From contig NZ_NCVK01000034.1 of NCBI RefSeq assembly GCF_002096845.1, positions 1-64,000 of the forward strand: a DNA stretch of 64,000 nt, written 5' to 3'. The notes under the pieces were generated by a model. That model saw only the letters and a program-made list of their open reading frames with translations. It did not search any database and was not told the origin of the DNA. Origin of the DNA: Streptococcus mitis. GTDB taxonomy: Bacteria; Bacillota; Bacilli; Lactobacillales; Streptococcaceae. Shown here piece by piece: positions 8,741 to 17,484 of the stretch. The translations under genes and the position numbers were made by a program. Numbering within the stretch: the first letter of the stretch is position 1; every line of letters starts with the position of its first letter.

Positions 8741-9192
8741 CGAATCTCATATTCCTTACTAAAGTCATGCAAGAGGGCATTCACTGCCTTGAGGATAGAC
8801 TTGCGCGTGATAATCCCTTGGAAAATACCAGACGCATCCACAACCGGCAAGAAGGACTCATCTACCAACTTGTGCAAGACCTCCGTAATGGTAAAATCAG
8901 GCGAGACGACCGCTACGTCCGTTTTGGTCATATGAACAATATCCGTATCCGCCATGATTTCTTGGCTCAAGTCATGCTCCATCTGATAAGCCATAATATC
9001 TCTGAGCCCAATCGTCCCAACAAACTGTTTTTCATCTGTTACAACAGGAACACGGGTATAGGTCATCTGACTGAGCAAGAGAGTCGCGTGATCTGCATTG
9101 TGGGTATCAATCAACACGGCCAGATTTTCAGCAGGGGTCAAAAAAGTTTCCTCCTGCCCCAACAAGAAAGTCTCAAACTCCTTGGCAATCAT
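8731..9192 (-). CDS. cbpB: Paired CBS-domain protein, CbpB (c-di-AMP-binding) type
   Basis: 153 aa made almost entirely of two CBS domains (about 15-75 and 85-145). Size and text (TRVPVVTDEKQFVGTIGLRDIM, SFLPVVDASGIFQGIITRKS) match the YkuL/DarB/CbpB family, which in Bacillus and Listeria binds cyclic di-AMP and controls the stringent-response enzyme Rel. That role here is by homology. Start and stop overlap its neighbours by 4 nt (ATGA) and 4-10 nt. Confidence 0.82.
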   Translation of the reverse strand: MIAKEFETFLLGQEETFLTPAENLAVLIDTHNADHATLLLSQMTYTRVPVVTDEKQFVGTIGLRDIMAYQMEHDLSQEIMADTDIVHMTKTDVAVVSPDFTITEVLHKLVDESFLPVVDASGIFQGIITRKSILKAVNALLHDFSKEYEIRCK

Positions 9193-9710
9193 CGGCTAAA
9201 CTCCTTAGACAAGCCTGGATACACCTCATGGTCTCGTGTCAAAAAGTCCACTTTGAAGTAACTATCATCAATCTCCACACGAGCATAGAGACATTCTCTG
9301 ATGGTCCCACGTGGTTGACTGATGGAACCTGGATTTAGAAAGAGGGTCTTGCCTTCCATCCAAGCGCTTGGCACATGCAAGTGACCATAAAGACAGATAT
9401 CGGCCTCTTCTTCCTGAGCCCAGTAGTCCAACTTTTGAAAGTTGAAATTGATGTCAAACAAGTGACCATGGGTTTGGATAATCTTGGTCGAACCAAGCTC
9501 GGTCACCAAACGTTCTGGGTAGCCGGCGTAGAAGTCCATGTTCCCTTTAACTACACGGATGCCCTCCCAAAGTGGAGAATCAGGACGCAGTTCAGAATCG
9601 CCGTTATGAAAAACGGCGTCAACTTTGCCCACATAGCGATCACGGATTTCTTCCACAATCAAGCTATCGCCATGTGAATCGCTCATTACAATGATGGTTT
9701 GCTTTGCCAT
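9189..9710 (-). CDS. YfcE/MJ0936-type metallophosphoesterase
   Basis: 173 aa calcineurin-like phosphodiesterase. Metal-binding motifs are MSDSHGD, FHNGDSE, GNMD, THGH and GHLHVP in the expected order. Members hydrolyse phosphodiester bonds in vitro; the physiological substrate is unknown. It overlaps rdgB by 25 nt and cbpB by 4 nt. GGAGGTATTTCC precedes the ATG. Confidence 0.88.
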   Translation of the reverse strand: MAKQTIIVMSDSHGDSLIVEEIRDRYVGKVDAVFHNGDSELRPDSPLWEGIRVVKGNMDFYAGYPERLVTELGSTKIIQTHGHLFDINFNFQKLDYWAQEEEADICLYGHLHVPSAWMEGKTLFLNPGSISQPRGTIRECLYARVEIDDSYFKVDFLTRDHEVYPGLSKEFSR

Positions 9711-10657
9711 GATGGAAATACCTCCAAAAGTTTCTTAACGGCTAAGGCACGGTGAGATTGACTATTTTTTTCTTCAAGGGTTAATTCAGCTGAGGACTTG
9801 CCTGTCTCTCCTACAAGGAAGAGAGGGTCATAGCCAAAGCCATTTTCACCCTTAGGTTCAAAGTTAATGTAGCCTGGCCAGTCAGCTTCGACAACCAAGC
9901 TTTCCTTGTTTGGACTAGCTACGACTAGGGTTGTGTGGAACTGAGCCGAACGATCCTTGAGTTCAAAGACCATGGCCAATTCGTGCAATAGCTTGGCATT
10001 ATTTTCACGGTCAGTAGCTCCCACTCCTGCGAAACGAGCTGACCAGACGCCTGGCAAGCCACCAAGGACATCGACTTTCAGTCCAGAATCATCTGCCAAA
10101 ACCATCTTGCCCGTTAATTGAGAAATAGTTTCTGCCTTAAGGCGGGCATTTTCTTCGAAGGTCATGCCTGTTTCTGCTACTTCAGGTAGGTCAGGATAGT
10201 CATTGAGATTTTCCACATCGTAGCCTAGCTTGTCAAAGATAGCTCGAAATTCCTTGGTCTTGCCTTCGTTTCGAGTCGCAATCAATAAGGTTTCTCTGAC
10301 CTTGCTTGTCTCAAAGAAATCATGAACATTGACCCCTTCTTTAGGCAATGCTACATGCAGGAGTTGCCCATTTTCAATCAAGAGAAAAGCTCCCTGACGT
10401 TGGATGACTTCCAGATTTCGTCCCATTTCTTGGTTGAGGATATCTACCACAAAAGACAATAAACGGTAGAGAGAACCATAGCGTAAAACAGTAACTGAAA
10501 GCGGAAAACCTTGTTCCTCATCTCGAAATCTTTGGGCAAACTCAAATAGAGGAAAATCCAAGTCTTCATCAGTCAATGTCCGGACACCACCAAAAATACT
10601 ATATGAGCCGACATACCAGTCCTGGTCATCCTTATATTCATAAATTTTATTTGTCAT
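9686..10657 (-). CDS. rdgB: Non-canonical purine NTP pyrophosphatase with extra N-terminal domain
   Basis: 323 aa from the ATG at 10657 ([10 protein letters not shown]), which overlaps the murI stop as ATGA; a longer frame from 10696 has no binding site. The C-terminal ~195 residues are the ITPase/RdgB/HAM1 fold ([18 protein letters not shown]-like, [18 protein letters not shown]), which hydrolyses ITP, dITP and XTP to monophosphates. The N-terminal ~125 residues are a streptococcal extension with no catalytic motif I recognise. Confidence 0.92.
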   Translation of the reverse strand: MTNKIYEYKDDQDWYVGSYSIFGGVRTLTDEDLDFPLFEFAQRFRDEEQGFPLSVTVLRYGSLYRLLSFVVDILNQEMGRNLEVIQRQGAFLLIENGQLLHVALPKEGVNVHDFFETSKVRETLLIATRNEGKTKEFRAIFDKLGYDVENLNDYPDLPEVAETGMTFEENARLKAETISQLTGKMVLADDSGLKVDVLGGLPGVWSARFAGVGATDRENNAKLLHELAMVFELKDRSAQFHTTLVVASPNKESLVVEADWPGYINFEPKGENGFGYDPLFLVGETGKSSAELTLEEKNSQSHRALAVKKLLEVFPSWQSKPSL

Positions 10658-11448
10658 AATTCTACATGCTCCACATAAATCTCTTTTTCCAGCCATTCTT
10701 CACCAATTTGTGCAAAACTTTGGCTGCTGGCTGTTGTGTAAAAACGGTGATGGAGTGGTCCAGCATCGCGACCACGATTGATTTCAAAATAATTAAGTAA
10801 GACTGAGATATCTCGTACGCACTCTGCCCCACTATCGATGAGCTGAACCTTGGGCCCCATGACATTTTGAATAATAGGTCTGAGCAGTGGATAATGGGTA
10901 CAACCCAAAATCAGGCTATCCACCTTTCCAACCAAGGGACGCAGGGTTTCATAGACCACTTTCTTAGTGACACTGGTTGACAGGGCGCCTGACTCAACCA
11001 AGGGAGCAAACTTGGGACAGGCCAAGCTCTCCACCTGTAAGTCGGGATCCAGATCATGGATTTTCTGACGGTAGATGCCTGATTGTACCGTCATGGGTGT
11101 TCCAATCACTCCGATTTTCCCACCTTGACTGGACTTGATAGCTGCCGAAGCTCCTGGCAAAATCACACCTAGGACGGGAATGTCTAGTTGAGCCTTAATT
11201 TCTTCCCAGACGACCGCAGTCGCAGTATTACAAGCAATGACAATCATTTTGACATCCTTGGTCAAAAGAAAGTTGACCAACTGCCAAGTATATTCACGAA
11301 TTTGCTCAGCAGGACGGGGACCGTAAGGCGCCCGTGCCGAATCTCCAATATAGACGATTTCTTCATGGGGAAGCTGGCGCATGAGCTCGCGCACAACGGT
11401 CAAGCCCCCGACACCCGAATCCAAAAAACCAATTGGTCGATTATCCAT
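10654..11448 (-). CDS. murI: Glutamate racemase
   Basis: 264 aa cofactor-independent racemase making D-glutamate for peptidoglycan. The two catalytic cysteines are C73 (IACNTATA) and C183 (LGCTHYPLL); the DSGVGGLTV and [11 protein letters not shown] motifs are intact. First gene of the nine-gene operon ending at yidD; every junction except scpA/scpB (18 nt) is an overlap or touches. Confidence 0.95.
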   Translation of the reverse strand: MDNRPIGFLDSGVGGLTVVRELMRQLPHEEIVYIGDSARAPYGPRPAEQIREYTWQLVNFLLTKDVKMIVIACNTATAVVWEEIKAQLDIPVLGVILPGASAAIKSSQGGKIGVIGTPMTVQSGIYRQKIHDLDPDLQVESLACPKFAPLVESGALSTSVTKKVVYETLRPLVGKVDSLILGCTHYPLLRPIIQNVMGPKVQLIDSGAECVRDISVLLNYFEINRGRDAGPLHHRFYTTASSQSFAQIGEEWLEKEIYVEHVEL

Positions 11449-11613
11449 ACAGTCTTCTTTCTAGTCTTTTTTCTGATTGATAGTTCATTATGATTACTTT
11501 TCTTTAATAATTAATTGACAGCCTAATCAACAACTATCTCTCTTAATCATAATCAAATATCAATAGAATGCAAGGAAAAAGTCTCATCTCTAAAGCATAG
11601 CCAACATAGTGAG

Positions 11614-11639
11614 AAGTCTGGAACTTTCATCCCAGACTT
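11614..11639. terminator. Hairpin downstream of yneF
   Basis: AAGTCTGG (11614-11621) pairs with CCAGACTT (11632-11639). The T-rich side faces the plus strand; on the minus transcript that ends yneF there is only a weak U tract, so it may be a leaky terminator with read-through into murI. Confidence 0.4.
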
Positions 11640-11647
11640 TTCCTTAT

Positions 11648-11896
11648 TTATTTTTTCTTTTTATTGTTAGCAAGGGCTGCTTTTTGTTGGCGGATGATTT
11701 GGTGGTAAACTTGTTGTACCTTGGCTTCGCTTGGTTTTTGACCATTTGCACTCAAAAGAGTACGAACTGCTTCAGCATTCAAACGTGGGTTGTCAGCGAA
11801 TTCCTTTTCAATTTGCTTACGAACCAAGTACATTCCTCCAAGAGCTCCTCCTAGAAAAGCTAGCACAATCAATACAATTGCTAAAAGTAAATCCAT
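11648..11896 (-). CDS. yneF: YneF family (UPF0154) small membrane protein
   Basis: 82 aa from ATG 11896 (AGGAGAAAAATT upstream); a longer frame to 11950 lacks support. One N-terminal transmembrane helix (about 3-25), then a charged cytoplasmic part with the family motif [24 protein letters not shown] and a Lys-rich tail. Function unknown. It lies 200 nt upstream of murI on the same strand. Confidence 0.85.
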
Positions 11897-11992
11897 AATT
11901 TTTCTCCTGTTTCTTTTTGAGTCTCTTTCATTATACCACAAACTAGCCACCCTGACTAGTTTGTTTTACGCTTTCAGGAATGGAATAGACAG

Positions 11993-12029
11993 CAAAAAGA
12001 ACCCTGCTTTTCTGCGAAAGAGGGCTCCT
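11993..12029 (-). terminator. Terminator, probably of the former upstream operon
   Basis: On the minus strand GAGCCCT...AGGGTTC (12027-12021 with 12005-11999, one G-U pair) is followed by TTTTT. It lies beyond a BOX element from the glycosidase remnant and now serves as end of the trpXYZ-like transcript. Confidence 0.5.
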
Positions 12030-12040
12030 TACTGAGTTTA

Positions 12041-12152
12041 TACTCAATGAAAATCAAAGAGCAAACTAGGAAGCTAGCCGCAGGCTGCTCAAAACACTGT
12101 TTTGAGGTTGCAGATAGAGCTGACACAGTTTGAAGAGATTTTCGAAGAGTAT
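12041..12152 (+). repeat. BOX element 1
   Basis: 112 bp beginning TACTCAATGAAAATCAAAG and ending TTTTCGAAGAGTAT: boxC, a shortened boxB (CAAAACACTGTTTTGAGG hairpin) and boxA. Its final T is also the first base of the TTA that forms the stop codon of the adjoining minus-strand remnant. Confidence 0.85.
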
Positions 12153-12322
12153 TAATTTACATAAATAGCCAGTGTTTGATACGGTCTGAGTAGAATTTTT
12201 TCAGACACTTCTGCATCTTCATAATTGGAAATCAAAATTTGCCCATTTTGGTAGGCTACTGGTAAATCCATTTCCACTTCTGTGACATAGAAATTATTGA
12301 GCCACATCTCAGCCTTTTTCTT
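12152..12322 (-). pseudogene. treC: C-terminal remnant of a GH13 glucosidase, probably trehalose-6-phosphate hydrolase
   Basis: About 55 codons read without a stop on the minus strand from the end of the trpZ-like gene to a TAA at 12154-12152: ...AEMWLNNFYVTEV... and ending LLRPYQTLAIYVN. The RPYQTLAIYV ending is typical of the C-terminal beta domain of GH13 oligo-1,6-glucosidases and TreC. There is no start codon or upstream domain. In pneumococcus, as I recall, the tre operon lies between this region and ami, which favours treC. The 5' break lies at or next to the trpZ stop. Confidence 0.6.
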
Positions 12323-13125
12323 TATCCCAAAACCAATTCATCACTGACTAGACTTTGGCCACTATTTTTCTGGAAGAGATGCATGAGATCTTCAACCGTC
12401 AGATGCTTTTTCTCTTCTCCTTTGACATCTACCACTATCTTGCCTTGATAGAGCATAATGAGACGATTTCCGTACTCAATCGCATGGTTCATATCGTGGG
12501 TAATCATCAAAGTCGTCAACTGATGGTGTTCCACAATCTTTTGCGTCAAATCCATCACCATTTGACTCGTTTTCGGGTCAAGTGCCGCAGTATGTTCATC
12601 CAAAAGCAAAAGTTTGGGTTTCACCAGAGCTGCCATGACTAGGGTCAAGGCCTGTCTTTGTCCTCCTGAGAGATATTGAGTATCTACTTTTAAGCGGTTT
12701 TCAAGACCAATATTCAACTCCTTCAAGGCCTCTTGGAACTGGATTCTATCCTTCTCCTTCACGCCCCAACCAAGCCCTCTCTTCTGCCCTCGTCTCAAGG
12801 CAATAGCCATATTCTCCTCAATCGTCAAACGAGAAGCTGTTCCCATCTTAGGATCTTGAAAAACACGGGCAATATCCTTGGCTCTCTTTCTTACACTCAG
12901 ATTTTTAATGGATTTGCCTGCCAGTAGAAGATCCCCTTCATCCACAGATAGATTGCCAGCCAAGATATTCATCAAAGTGGATTTCCCTGCTCCATTTCCA
13001 CCGATCACAGAGATAAAATCTCCCTCTTCAACTTCTAAATCTAATCCTTTGAGGACATGGTTCTCATTGACCGTCCCTGCTTCAAATGTTTTGTGAATAT
13101 TTTCAAGTGTTAACAAACTTGCCAT
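12322..13125 (-). CDS. trpZ: ABC transporter ATPase, TrpZ-like
   Basis: 267 aa ABC ATPase. Walker A GGNGAGKST (about 42-50), signature LSGGQRQAL, Walker B LLLLDEHTAALDP with His in place of the usual Pro, and H-loop ITHDMNHA. The DEH variant is common in ATPases of this YxeM/TrpXYZ-like importer class. It follows the permease by 12 nt. Its stop codon lies exactly where the treC-like remnant begins, marking a junction. Confidence 0.85.
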   Translation of the reverse strand: MASLLTLENIHKTFEAGTVNENHVLKGLDLEVEEGDFISVIGGNGAGKSTLMNILAGNLSVDEGDLLLAGKSIKNLSVRKRAKDIARVFQDPKMGTASRLTIEENMAIALRRGQKRGLGWGVKEKDRIQFQEALKELNIGLENRLKVDTQYLSGGQRQALTLVMAALVKPKLLLLDEHTAALDPKTSQMVMDLTQKIVEHHQLTTLMITHDMNHAIEYGNRLIMLYQGKIVVDVKGEEKKHLTVEDLMHLFQKNSGQSLVSDELVLG

Positions 13126-13137
13126 AACTTTCTCCTC

Positions 13138-14031
13138 CTATTCATTTCTCAATTTCAGACCACGAATCTTTAATCGCTTTTGCAATTCTGGTGCAAATAA
13201 AACTAAAGCGAGCAAGATTGCATTAAAGAGACGTACCAAGTTTTGATCTAGATTTGGAATTTCATAGATATTTAAAATAATCAAACGGTAAACAATGGCA
13301 CCGATTCCGATGGATAACAAACGGCCTCCAATGGGCAAGTCGTGTATCAATACTTCCGCAATAATCACTGCACTCAAACCAACAACAATGGTTCCTGTCC
13401 CAGAAGTCACATCTGAAAATCCATCATTTTGGGCAAACAAGGAACCACATAGGGCAATCAAGCCGTTTGAAATCATGTAGCCAACAATCTTCATGGTGTC
13501 TACATTGACCCCATTGGCCTCACTCATCGGAATATTGTCCCCAGTCGAACGCAAGACCAAGCCAATCTCTGTTTTCATCAAAAGAGTCAAGACCAAACAA
13601 ACAAGTAAGAGACAAGCTAAACTGAGTGAGAAAACAGCTTCTTCAGTTGACAGCCCCAAGCTAGCCAACTGTTTAAAGACAGTCGAAGAATCTCCCAAGG
13701 AAAGATTGGGCACACTTCCCATGATTTTAATATTGATTGAATAAAGCCCTGTCAAGGTCACAATCCCTGTCAAGAGGGCTGGAATTTTCATCTTGGTGTG
13801 GAGCATTCCTGATACTAGACCTGCTACCATACCTGCAAACAAAGCAAGTAAAGTCGCAATCCAAGGATTTGTCCCTGCCTGTATCTGAGATACGACGACA
13901 GCCGCCCCCAGTGGAAAGGCTCCTTCAGCAGTCATATCCGCAATATCCAAAATACGGAAAGTCAAGTAGACCCCAATCGCCATAATCGACCACAACAAAC
14001 CTTCTGATAAACTAGATAACACAAAATTCAT
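13138..14031 (-). CDS. trpY: ABC transporter permease, TrpY-like
   Basis: 297 aa, eight to ten hydrophobic segments of the branched-chain/LivH-like permease fold. The segment ADMTAEGAFPLGAA near residues 31-45 and GTGTIVVGLSAVIIAEVL near 205-222 are characteristic. It forms the membrane part of the transporter with the flanking ATPase and binding protein. Starts 11 nt after trpX. Confidence 0.85.
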   Translation of the reverse strand: MNFVLSSLSEGLLWSIMAIGVYLTFRILDIADMTAEGAFPLGAAVVVSQIQAGTNPWIATLLALFAGMVAGLVSGMLHTKMKIPALLTGIVTLTGLYSINIKIMGSVPNLSLGDSSTVFKQLASLGLSTEEAVFSLSLACLLLVCLVLTLLMKTEIGLVLRSTGDNIPMSEANGVNVDTMKIVGYMISNGLIALCGSLFAQNDGFSDVTSGTGTIVVGLSAVIIAEVLIHDLPIGGRLLSIGIGAIVYRLIILNIYEIPNLDQNLVRLFNAILLALVLFAPELQKRLKIRGLKLRNE

Positions 14032-14042
14032 CTTAAACCTCC

Positions 14043-15020
14043 TTATTCCTTGCCTTCTAACTTACTAATATCAATTCCCAATGCATCTGCCATTTCTTGA
14101 TTGGTATGCAATTCCAGTTTTTCAGGCAACTCAACTGCTATATTTTCTGGCTTTTCACCTTTTAAGACACGAACCAGCATGCGAGCTGTCTGTCTTCCCA
14201 ATTCTTCATAATTGGTTCCGTAATTATACAAGCCACCAACAGCAATCATTTCTGTTGAACCACCGAATACTGGAACCTTGTGTTTAATAGAAACCTGCTT
14301 AACTGTTTCCATGGTTGACGAAATGATATTATCCGTTGGTACAAAAACCATATCCACCTCTACCATCAAACTCTCTGCTGCCGCCTTGACGTTGTTACTG
14401 TCCAAGATTGTTTTTTCAACAACGGTAAAGCCTTTTTCTTCCAGAAGGCGCTTAGCTTCATCCTTTTGGACAACTGAGTTTGGCTCGCTCTGAGTATAGA
14501 GGATTCCAATTGTTTTAGCTTTTGGCAACACTTTCTTTATCAAATTGATTTGGGTTGAAATGGCATCTGATGACTGGTCACTTGTCCCAGTCACATTGCC
14601 CCCAGGATGCTCTCTTGACTCAACCAACTTGGCACTGACAGGATCTGTTACCGCTGAAAAGATAACAGGTGTCGTTTGTGTTGTATTAGCCAAACTCTGA
14701 GCAGAAGGCGTTGCGATGGCTAGAACGACATCACTAGATTCTGCTAGTTGCTGGGAAATGGTTTTTAGATTTCTTTGCTCACCCTGTGCATTTTGCAAAT
14801 CAATCTCGATATTTTTCCCTTCAACATAGCCTTGCTTTGCTAGCTCATCCACAAAACCTTCTCTAGTAGCGTCCAAAGATTGATGAGTAATAAACTGCGA
14901 AATACCGATACGAAAAACATCTTTTTTCTTATCTGCCTTCAACTGATGCAAACTGATCAGAGAGGTCAAGAGAATCCCCACTACCAAGAGGGGGGCTAGT
15001 AATTTTCGAACAACTTTCAT
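14043..15020 (-). CDS. trpX: ABC transporter substrate-binding protein, TrpX-like
   Basis: 325 aa Peripla_BP_4/ABC_sub_bind type protein (COG2984). The N-terminus is a signal anchor (VVRKLLAPLLVVGILLTSLIS) without a clear lipobox Cys, so it may be membrane-tethered. QLAESSDVVLAIATPSAQSLA and TPVIFSAVTDPVSAKLV are family landmarks. Members named TrpX are predicted tryptophan binders; the ligand is not proven by the sequence. AAGGAG lies 8 nt upstream of the ATG, and a long regulated leader precedes it. Confidence 0.85.
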   Translation of the reverse strand: MKVVRKLLAPLLVVGILLTSLISLHQLKADKKKDVFRIGISQFITHQSLDATREGFVDELAKQGYVEGKNIEIDLQNAQGEQRNLKTISQQLAESSDVVLAIATPSAQSLANTTQTTPVIFSAVTDPVSAKLVESREHPGGNVTGTSDQSSDAISTQINLIKKVLPKAKTIGILYTQSEPNSVVQKDEAKRLLEEKGFTVVEKTILDSNNVKAAAESLMVEVDMVFVPTDNIISSTMETVKQVSIKHKVPVFGGSTEMIAVGGLYNYGTNYEELGRQTARMLVRVLKGEKPENIAVELPEKLELHTNQEMADALGIDISKLEGKE

Positions 15021-15048
15021 AATGAAACTCCTTCTCAGAAAAGATAAA

Positions 15049-15079
15049 ACAAAAAACCGCCTAGATACTATCTAAACGG
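15049..15079 (-). terminator. Attenuator terminator in the trpX leader
   Basis: On the minus strand CCGTTTAGAT (15079-15070), loop AGT, then ATCTAGGCGG (15066-15057) pair over ten positions with two G-U pairs, followed by a run of six T. It lies after the promoter and before trpX, the position of a transcription attenuator. Confidence 0.8.
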
Positions 15080-15308
15080 ATGCTTGAAATAATCTAACAA
15101 GTTACAACTTAGCTAGTCCATTTAGATATTCATCTATATGGACCACAATCAAAAATCTTAGCCACATAGATACAAACAAATTGCTTGAACTGTTTGCATC
15201 CATGGTGACATGTCTACAAACACTATCTAAAGTAGCTAAAGTAAAAGTTTTGATTCATCGTTACAGCTTGTTTCTTATTCATTTCTTTTTCTGCTTTCTT
15301 TTTTGATG
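15080..15308 (-). promoter_or_regulatory. Attenuator-type 5' leader of the trpXYZ-like operon
   Basis: The leader between a strong promoter and trpX holds several copies of complementary blocks. Block 1 is CTTTAGATAGTG (15232-15221). Block 2/3 is a 12-bp hairpin, GTCCATATAGAT (15143-15132) with ATCTAAATGGAC (15127-15116), one mismatch. Block 3 can instead pair with the 5' arm of the terminator (CCGTTTAGAT) as an antiterminator, or with block 1, extended by a TAGCTA/TAGCTA pair (15238-15233 with 15115-15110). I see no T-box sequence (GGGTGGNACCGCG type). The signal sensed is unknown. Confidence 0.65.
15223..15282 (-). CDS. Putative leader peptide rich in Phe/Tyr
   Basis: 19 codons, MNKKQAVTMNQNFYFSYFR, then TAG. 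Five of the seven codons before the last Arg are Phe or Tyr (FYFSYF). The end of the ORF, including its stop, lies within block 1 of the alternative pairings, as in peptide-sensing attenuators. The ribosome binding site is weak (purine-rich AGAAAGCAGAAAAAGAA), and a second ATG lies at codon 9. Two other short frames overlap the leader further on (15158-15211 and 15102-15203), each with one Trp codon and no binding site. Coding status is inferred. Confidence 0.4.
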   Translation of the reverse strand: MNKKQAVTMNQNFYFSYFR

Positions 15309-15314
15309 TTTCCT

Positions 15315-15343
15315 ATCTTACCACCTTTTTTATCACCTGTCAA
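15315..15343 (-). promoter_or_regulatory. Promoter of the trpXYZ-like operon
   Basis: TTGACA (15343-15338), 17-nt spacer, TAAGAT (15320-15315) on the minus strand. The predicted start near 15308 leaves a leader of about 288 nt. Confidence 0.8.
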
Positions 15344-15424
15344 GAATATTTCAGAATTTTTTAAAATTTTTCGAAAATTCTTTCAAGCCACTTTTAAAGT
15401 TTTTCAAATCAGTCCAACAAAAAA

Positions 15425-15466
15425 GGGTTATAATTTCCATAAAAGTTGACATGGAAATTATAAAAC
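15425..15466 (-). terminator. Terminator of the ami operon
   Basis: TATAATTTCCAT and ATGGAAATTATA form a perfect 12-bp stem within longer GGTTT/AACCC arms (15451-15466 with 15425-15440), followed on the minus strand by TTTTTTG. It stands just after the amiF stop at 15472. Confidence 0.85.
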
Positions 15467-15471
15467 CACTA

Positions 15472-16398
15472 TTAGTTTAACCCTTGTTGGTAACGCGCCA
15501 ATTCGGCTTGGTTAGCCCAAACATAGTGACCTGGACGGATTTCTACCATAGATGGCTTATCAGTCTCATAGTCGTGTTGACTTGGGTCGTAAACCTTCAA
15601 GACCTTCTTACGTTCCAAGATTGGATCTGGGATTGGTACCGCTGAAAGCAAGGCTTGAGTATATGGATGAATTGGGTTGTTAAACAATTCTTCTGTTTCT
15701 GCAACCTCTACAATAACACCCTTGTAAATAACTGCGATACGATCTGAAATAAAGCGAACGACAGACAAGTCATGGGCTATAAAGAGATAGGTCAAACCGA
15801 GTTCTTTTTGGAATTTTTTGAGCAAGTTCAAGACTTGGGCACGTACAGAAACGTCCAAGGCTGAAATGGGCTCATCCGCAATAACAAAGTCTGGTTGCAT
15901 GACCAAGGCACGGGCAATACCGATACGTTGACGTTGACCACCTGAGAATTCATGAGGGTAACGAGTCAAGTGCTCAGCAAGAAGCCCCACTTCACGGATA
16001 ATATTTTTAACTTTCTCTTTACGTTCTTCTTCATCCTTGAACAGATGATGATTGTAAAGACCTTCAGAAATAATATAATCAACAGTCGCACGTTCATTCA
16101 AACTTGCGGCAGGATCTTGAAAAATCATCTGGATACGACGAATCAATTCTGCAGCTTGTTCACGCGATTTCTTACCATTAATCTTTTGACCTTCAAAAAT
16201 GATATCTCCATTACTTGTATCATTGAGACCGATGATAGCACGACCAATCGTTGTTTTCCCACTTCCTGACTCACCTACAAGCGAGAAAGTTTCTCCCTTG
16301 TTGATAAAGAAGTTAGCATTTTTAACCGCGACAAACTTCTTACTTCCTTCACCGAAGGAAATTTCTAAATCTTTGATTTCTACTAATTTTTCAGACAT
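15472..16398 (-). CDS. amiF: Oligopeptide ABC transporter ATPase AmiF
   Basis: 308 aa OppF-type ATPase. Walker [10 protein letters not shown], signature [15 protein letters not shown], Walker [13 protein letters not shown]-loop IAHDLSVV, plus the oligopeptide-family C-terminal extension ([16 protein letters not shown]). The ATG at 16398 follows AGGAGGAAGGAA; an upstream frame extension overlaps amiE and is not used. With AmiE it powers the AmiCD channel. Last gene of the operon. Confidence 0.95.
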   Translation of the reverse strand: MSEKLVEIKDLEISFGEGSKKFVAVKNANFFINKGETFSLVGESGSGKTTIGRAIIGLNDTSNGDIIFEGQKINGKKSREQAAELIRRIQMIFQDPAASLNERATVDYIISEGLYNHHLFKDEEERKEKVKNIIREVGLLAEHLTRYPHEFSGGQRQRIGIARALVMQPDFVIADEPISALDVSVRAQVLNLLKKFQKELGLTYLFIAHDLSVVRFISDRIAVIYKGVIVEVAETEELFNNPIHPYTQALLSAVPIPDPILERKKVLKVYDPSQHDYETDKPSMVEIRPGHYVWANQAELARYQQGLN

Positions 16399-16408
16399 TT
16401 CCTTCCTC

Positions 16409-17476
16409 CTAGTCTGCCAGATGGGCAAATCCCATTTTTTCACGGATCTTATCGTGGAGATTTGCAATCACAGCTGGTTTTTCTACTTTTGGAGCATCCT
16501 CATGAAGAAGCCAAGTTTTAGCCCAATGCGTCTCTGATACTGAGAATTGAGGGGCTTTTTGTTCGAAGTCAATCTGCATTGCATAGTCAGAACGCAAGGC
16601 AAAAGCATCCCCTTTCAGGTCAGTATAAAGTGACGGAGGTGTTCCTGGGATTGAGTAAAGATCCCCTTTATCATCAGCAAGCTGAGGCAAGCTAGACAAG
16701 AGACTCCATGTATATGGATGGCGAGGGTCATAGAAGACTTCCTCAACAGTTCCATACTCAACGATTTCTCCTGCATACATCACCGCTACCTTATCCGCAA
16801 TACTTGCTACCACACCAAGGTCGTGGGTGATAAAGATTGTTGTGAAATGGTACTCGTTTTGTAAAGATTTTAGCAAATCAATAATCTGAGCTTGGATGGT
16901 CACATCTAAGGCTGTCGTTGGCTCATCACAGATCAAGACATCAGGTCGGCAGGCAAGGGCAATCGCAATAACGATACGTTGACGCATTCCTCCAGAATAT
17001 TGGAATGGGTATTCATCAAAACGTCTATCTGCATCTGGAATCCCAACCTTATTCATGTAGTCAATGGCCAATTCTTTTGCTTCTTTAGCTGTTTTTCCTT
17101 GGTGTTTTACAATAACTTCTGTAATCTGACTGCCAATTGTTTTAATTGGGTCCAAACTAGTCATTGGATCTTGGAAGATCGTCGCAATCTTAGCCCCACG
17201 AATTTGTTCCCAATCTTTGTGAGAAGACAAGGCTGTCAAATCCTGACCACGGTAGTCAATACTTCCTTGGGCAATGCGACCATTTTCTTCGAGCATACCT
17301 GTGAAGGTCTTTGTCAAAACAGATTTCCCTGATCCTGACTCACCTACCAAGGCCAACACTTCGCCTTCAACTAGTTCAAGGGAAACGCCGCGAATGGCTG
17401 TCAATACTTTGTCACGAACGTCAAATTCCACGACAATATCGCGAGCAGTCAAAATTACATTTTTTTCTTTTGTCAT
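16409..17476 (-). CDS. amiE: Oligopeptide ABC transporter ATPase AmiE
   Basis: 355 aa OppD-type ATPase. Walker [10 protein letters not shown], signature [15 protein letters not shown], Walker [13 protein letters not shown]-loop ITHDLGVV and the Opp C-terminal region. It couples ATP hydrolysis to peptide import with AmiF. It starts 8 nt after the amiD stop and ends 10 nt before amiF. Confidence 0.95.
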   Translation of the reverse strand: MTKEKNVILTARDIVVEFDVRDKVLTAIRGVSLELVEGEVLALVGESGSGKSVLTKTFTGMLEENGRIAQGSIDYRGQDLTALSSHKDWEQIRGAKIATIFQDPMTSLDPIKTIGSQITEVIVKHQGKTAKEAKELAIDYMNKVGIPDADRRFDEYPFQYSGGMRQRIVIAIALACRPDVLICDEPTTALDVTIQAQIIDLLKSLQNEYHFTTIFITHDLGVVASIADKVAVMYAGEIVEYGTVEEVFYDPRHPYTWSLLSSLPQLADDKGDLYSIPGTPPSLYTDLKGDAFALRSDYAMQIDFEQKAPQFSVSETHWAKTWLLHEDAPKVEKPAVIANLHDKIREKMGFAHLAD

Positions 17477-17484
17477 TTCTACTC

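Noticed and set aside
8767-9261. 164-codon plus-strand frame across cbpB and yfcE
   Set aside because: Antisense to two well-supported overlapping genes; composition is that of reversed codons.
15049-15343. T-box riboswitch before trpX
   Set aside because: No GGGTGG-type T-box core or antiterminator bulge is visible; the competing repeats are described as an unassigned attenuator instead.
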